A DNA stretch of 34,766 nt from Thermoplasmata archaeon. Lineage in GTDB: Archaea > Thermoplasmatota > Thermoplasmata > Thermoplasmatales > Thermoplasmataceae. Position numbers and translations under genes: made by a program. Where the stretch lies: NCBI GenBank assembly GCA_021820525.1, contig JAKADM010000011.1, positions 1 through 34,766 on the forward strand, written 5' to 3'. Numbering within the stretch: position 1 is the stretch's first letter; the number at the start of each line of letters is the position of its first letter. Under the pieces are notes generated by a model. The model was given only the letters and a program-made list of their open reading frames with translations, was not told the origin of the DNA and did not search any database. This document shows, piece after piece, positions 32,603 to 34,766 of this stretch.

Positions 32603-33739
32603 ATGAGGCTCCAATTAGAGCATATTAAGATAAATTATTTAATACTTTCAATAATATTAATCCTGCTCGCCTTTTTCATAATCCAGATATTTTACCTTGA
32701 TCTTGCTGTCTATGGGGTTCCGGGCCAGGAGCTCATTACGTTCTATTACTACAGTATAATATACACAGTGGTAGCGGTTTTGTTTTCGTCCTTAATCAGA
32801 AAAATGCGGGGAAATAAGGAGAGAATAAGCCAGATTCCTTACTCCCTCAACATTATCCTGGGCGGCCTCTGGATCCTTGACGGGGTGCTCCAGTTCCAGC
32901 CTCAAATGCCTTATGCATTCCTGACATTTGTGATAAAACCTTCCATTGTATCCATAAACAATATTCAGATTCAAAATTTCCTTTATTTGGGTTACAATAT
33001 ATGGGCAACCAATCCATTTCAGTTTGATGCCCTCTCCGGGGCATTGCAGATTTTTATAGGTTATTCCTTTCTGATTAATCGTTCTGGGAGAATTTTGAAA
33101 TTCATAGCCATAATCTCTATTGTGTGGGCATTGGTAATATGGATTTTTGGTGAAGGATTTGGGGGCATACCTGAAATCGGGGTATCTATATTAACAGGTT
33201 TTCCAGGTTCTGCCCTCCTTTACGTCATTCTGGCAATCCCTTTTGTCAGTTCAAGGTTTAATTCCAGGGAATATCTTCAATCTTTCCTTTTGAAATCCGC
33301 CTTTTTTGTGCTTGTTATTTCCTTAATTTTGCAATTAATTCCTGTTAACGGTTACTGGAATAAGGGTATATTTTCCCAGTTAATATTCGACAATACTTTT
33401 AATCAAGGGGAATCTCCATTACTTTACAATATATTGAACAGGATATGGCCCATATTGATTTACCACACTCAAGATTTGAATATATTTCTTTCCTTGCTAA
33501 TGATATCATCCAGTTTTCTGATTTTTTCCAGAAATAAGATCGGCTATCTTATTCCGATTCTATTCATAACAGTCATGTGGATATTATTCCAGAATATGGG
33601 AATATATGACAATCCTGCAACCGATTTCAACTCAGGCATTGTGCTTGCCTTAATTATTTATCTTGGAACTCTTGACAAACATCTGTATGTTGGAATTAAG
33701 GATTTTAGGAAGGCCTTAACCGAAAATAAGATTAGATAA
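32603..33739 (+). CDS. unknown polytopic membrane protein
   Basis: A 378-residue protein that I cannot assign. It has about nine or ten hydrophobic segments. A distinctive stretch, 'NIILGGLWILDGVLQFQPQM' (about residues 84-103), and 'NPFQFDALSGALQIFIGYSF' are the most family-like parts. A basic cytoplasmic tail ends the protein. There are no charged pairs or motifs of known carriers, so a transporter, enzyme or assembly factor are all possible. The ATG at 32603 is taken; it is divergent from the aIF5A gene with about 93 AT-rich bases between. The tRNA-Pro gene begins 20 bases after its stop, so the two could share a transcript. Confidence 0.65.
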   Translation: MRLQLEHIKINYLILSIILILLAFFIIQIFYLDLAVYGVPGQELITFYYYSIIYTVVAVLFSSLIRKMRGNKERISQIPYSLNIILGGLWILDGVLQFQPQMPYAFLTFVIKPSIVSINNIQIQNFLYLGYNIWATNPFQFDALSGALQIFIGYSFLINRSGRILKFIAIISIVWALVIWIFGEGFGGIPEIGVSILTGFPGSALLYVILAIPFVSSRFNSREYLQSFLLKSAFFVLVISLILQLIPVNGYWNKGIFSQLIFDNTFNQGESPLLYNILNRIWPILIYHTQDLNIFLSLLMISSSFLIFSRNKIGYLIPILFITVMWILFQNMGIYDNPATDFNSGIVLALIIYLGTLDKHLYVGIKDFRKALTENKIR

Positions 33740-33758
33740 AATGCGATTTCTCCCTTAA

Positions 33759-33831
33759 GGGTTCGTGGGGTAGCCTGGTATCCTTCCAGCTTCGGGAGTT
33801 GGAGACCCCGGTCCAAATCCGGGCGGACCCA
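33759..33831 (+). tRNA. tRNA-Pro (CGG)
   Basis: It folds as a 73-nt cloverleaf without an intron. Acceptor GGGTTCG (33759-33765) pairs with CGGACCC (33824-33830), with discriminator A33831. The anticodon stem is CCAGC/GTTGG, the loop TTCGGGA gives anticodon CGG (33793-33795), and the T stem is CCCGG/CCGGG. CCA is not encoded. The T loop reads TCCAAAT, with C where U55 is nearly universal. Its 3' end borders the region with the nuclease and the frameshifted gene, so it could be an integration site. Confidence 0.9.
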
Positions 33832-33905
33832 TGCTCTATAGGGGGGATATAGATAAGCGAAAAAAAGTTTACCTTTTATCTTATAAATATCAGCCAATGT
33901 GAATA

Positions 33906-34231
33906 TTAATCTTCATCCTTCAGGATTGTTTGTTTATATAATTGTATTAAGAATTTAACAATCTTTGTCTTAGGATTAAGTTGTTTGTTTTGTTTTATCT
34001 TATCCTTAACCTTCCACAAAGCCATTTTTGAAATTCTTTTATGTTTAACATCCTTAGGCCTCAACAACAAAACCCAATCAAGAAATTCCTTGCTATTGGT
34101 AATCTCATGATCCTTCAAGTATTCTAAATAATCCTCTTCACTATGACCTCATCTCCTTCAATGTAAAACCCTAAAAAATAACTCCTATAATCTATATTCT
34201 CCATCAACCGTCTATAATTCTTAAACCCCAT
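33906..34231 (-). pseudogene. small basic protein gene broken by one frameshift
   Basis: Read from the ATG at 34231, one frame gives MGFKNYRRLMENIDYRSYFL and continues to 'GFYIEGDEVI'. A shift near 34142-34144 then continues in the next frame as SEEDYLEYLKDHE to the stop at 33906-33908. Restoring one base gives a coherent protein of about 108 residues: an acidic middle, 'SKEFLDWVLLLRPKDV', and a lysine-rich helical end ('ALWKVKDKIKQNK'). The family is not recognised. It starts 15 bases after the nuclease gene stop on the same strand, so the two may form a unit. A recent mutation, a sequencing error and programmed frameshifting are all possible. Confidence 0.55.
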
Positions 34232-34246
34232 TTCTCAAGTCAAATT

Positions 34247-34765
34247 TTATTTATTCAACTTGAATGAAATCTCATAAGTAAGGCAATGTATGTTTGGTGT
34301 TACTAGTAAGGCATATCTGAGATCTTCGTCTATCTTACTGCAAATTACTATGCCATCGACGGGTTTTTCCTTTGCTAAATTTTGTTTTACCCAACCCATG
34401 TACCTCTGGATCTGCCCTACTACAGTGTCAGAAGCTATACCACGCTTCAACTCAATTACTGTGTAACCACCTGTCTTTCTATTCCTGCAGAGCAAATCAA
34501 TCCTATTCCTTGTACCAGCCATGTATTGTTTACCTATTATAGCTTCTCCAGTCTCCTCATCTGTTAAAACCTCCAGATTATATTCTCTATCCAAAACCGT
34601 ATTATCCCAGTTCTCAAGTAAGAAATCCTCAAGGTGAGATTCAAGCGAAAAACTTGCTTCGATCATGTCATCGACTGTAGGCTCTTCGTTATGCACTGAA
34701 ACTCCCCCTGCGTGATTTTGTTCACTGCCCTTTGATGACGACTCATCCTCATGAGAAATGATGTA
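34247..34765 (-). CDS. PD-(D/E)XK nuclease domain protein (NucS/DUF91-like), partial
   Basis: The frame is open to the right edge of the window, so the N-terminus is missing; 172 residues are visible. The final domain has the restriction-endonuclease-like core. 'LESHLEDFLLENWDNT' carries the first acidic helix, 'AGTRNRIDLLCRN' has the catalytic Asp, 'GGYTVIELKRG' is the ExK motif, and 'VVGQIQRYMGWV' is the conserved Gln helix. These match the C-terminal domain of NucS and DUF91 proteins, which cut mismatched, branched or flapped DNA. An internal GTG at 34696 could mimic a start, but the acidic, low-complexity upstream stretch (EDESSSKGSEQ) is in frame and more likely a linker. It could be a repair enzyme or a defence/mobile-element nuclease. 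Confidence 0.75.
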   Translation of the reverse strand, partial: YIISHEDESSSKGSEQNHAGGVSVHNEEPTVDDMIEASFSLESHLEDFLLENWDNTVLDREYNLEVLTDEETGEAIIGKQYMAGTRNRIDLLCRNRKTGGYTVIELKRGIASDTVVGQIQRYMGWVKQNLAKEKPVDGIVICSKIDEDLRYALLVTPNIHCLTYEISFKLNK

Positions 34766-34766
34766 C

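Noticed and set aside
33835-33853. TCTATA-GGGGGGA-TATAGA hairpin after tRNA-Pro
   Set aside because: The weak 6-bp AT-rich stem with no T-run directly after it is not convincing as a terminator or attachment site.

Overview
This window looks like a compact, roughly 35-40% GC genome segment from a euryarchaeon of the class Thermoplasmata (Thermoplasma/Ferroplasma/Cuniculiplasma-like). The archaeal assignment rests on ribosomal proteins eS1 and L10e (uL16), translation factor aIF5A with its hypusine site, an Orc1/Cdc6 initiator, a tRNA-Met with a bulge-helix-bulge intron, TATA boxes about 25-30 nt before start codons (leaderless mRNAs), and a PIN-ATPase-KH (PINA-type) protein. The Thermoplasmata placement is inference from gene content: many MFS carriers, a TAT-exported Rieske protein with a cytochrome b, formate-THF ligase, and a transposase remnant resembling those recalled from this group.

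Layout. 1-434: end of eS1 and an intron-containing tRNA-Met. 602-7390: an amino-acid permease, a pair of oligopeptide-type ABC ATPases without a permease, an MFS carrier, an Lrp/AsnC regulator divergent from an archaeal AsnA-type asparagine synthetase, and a DtxR-family metalloregulator. 7486-16474: formate-THF ligase, PINA, a stand-alone AsnB synthetase domain with an MFS carrier facing a radical SAM/SPASM enzyme with another MFS carrier, then RmuC. 16589-19697: an operon of Rieske protein, cytochrome b and a divergent crotonase-fold protein. 19784-25682: DUF92 protein with PdxS, LysE-type exporter, UPF0173 hydrolase, Orc1/Cdc6 and FolC. 25829-30231: an AlaX-like protein lacking all four zinc ligands, two unknown membrane proteins, another MFS carrier, and ribosomal protein L10e. 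30232-31256: about 1 kb without an intact gene, mostly a decayed transposase. 31257-33831: agmatinase overlapping aIF5A, an unknown membrane protein and tRNA-Pro(CGG). 33832-34766: a frameshifted small gene and a partial PD-(D/E)XK (NucS/DUF91-like) nuclease.

How the parts work together. The strongest regulatory signal is a 17-bp motif, ATTAG-N7-CTAAT (one copy ends CTAAC), at three promoters: the permease, the ABC ATPase pair, and the DtxR-family gene itself. This suggests a small autoregulated metal-responsive regulon. The AsnC-like regulator is divergent from the asparagine synthetase, with a perfect 11-bp inverted repeat between them, an arrangement like bacterial asnC-asnA. Rieske, cytochrome b and the crotonase-like gene are translationally linked. 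Agmatinase and aIF5A are linked by overlap, joining polyamine supply to the hypusinated factor.

No CRISPR array, intact insertion sequence or rRNA was seen. All family assignments are by eye from protein motifs; no database search was possible.
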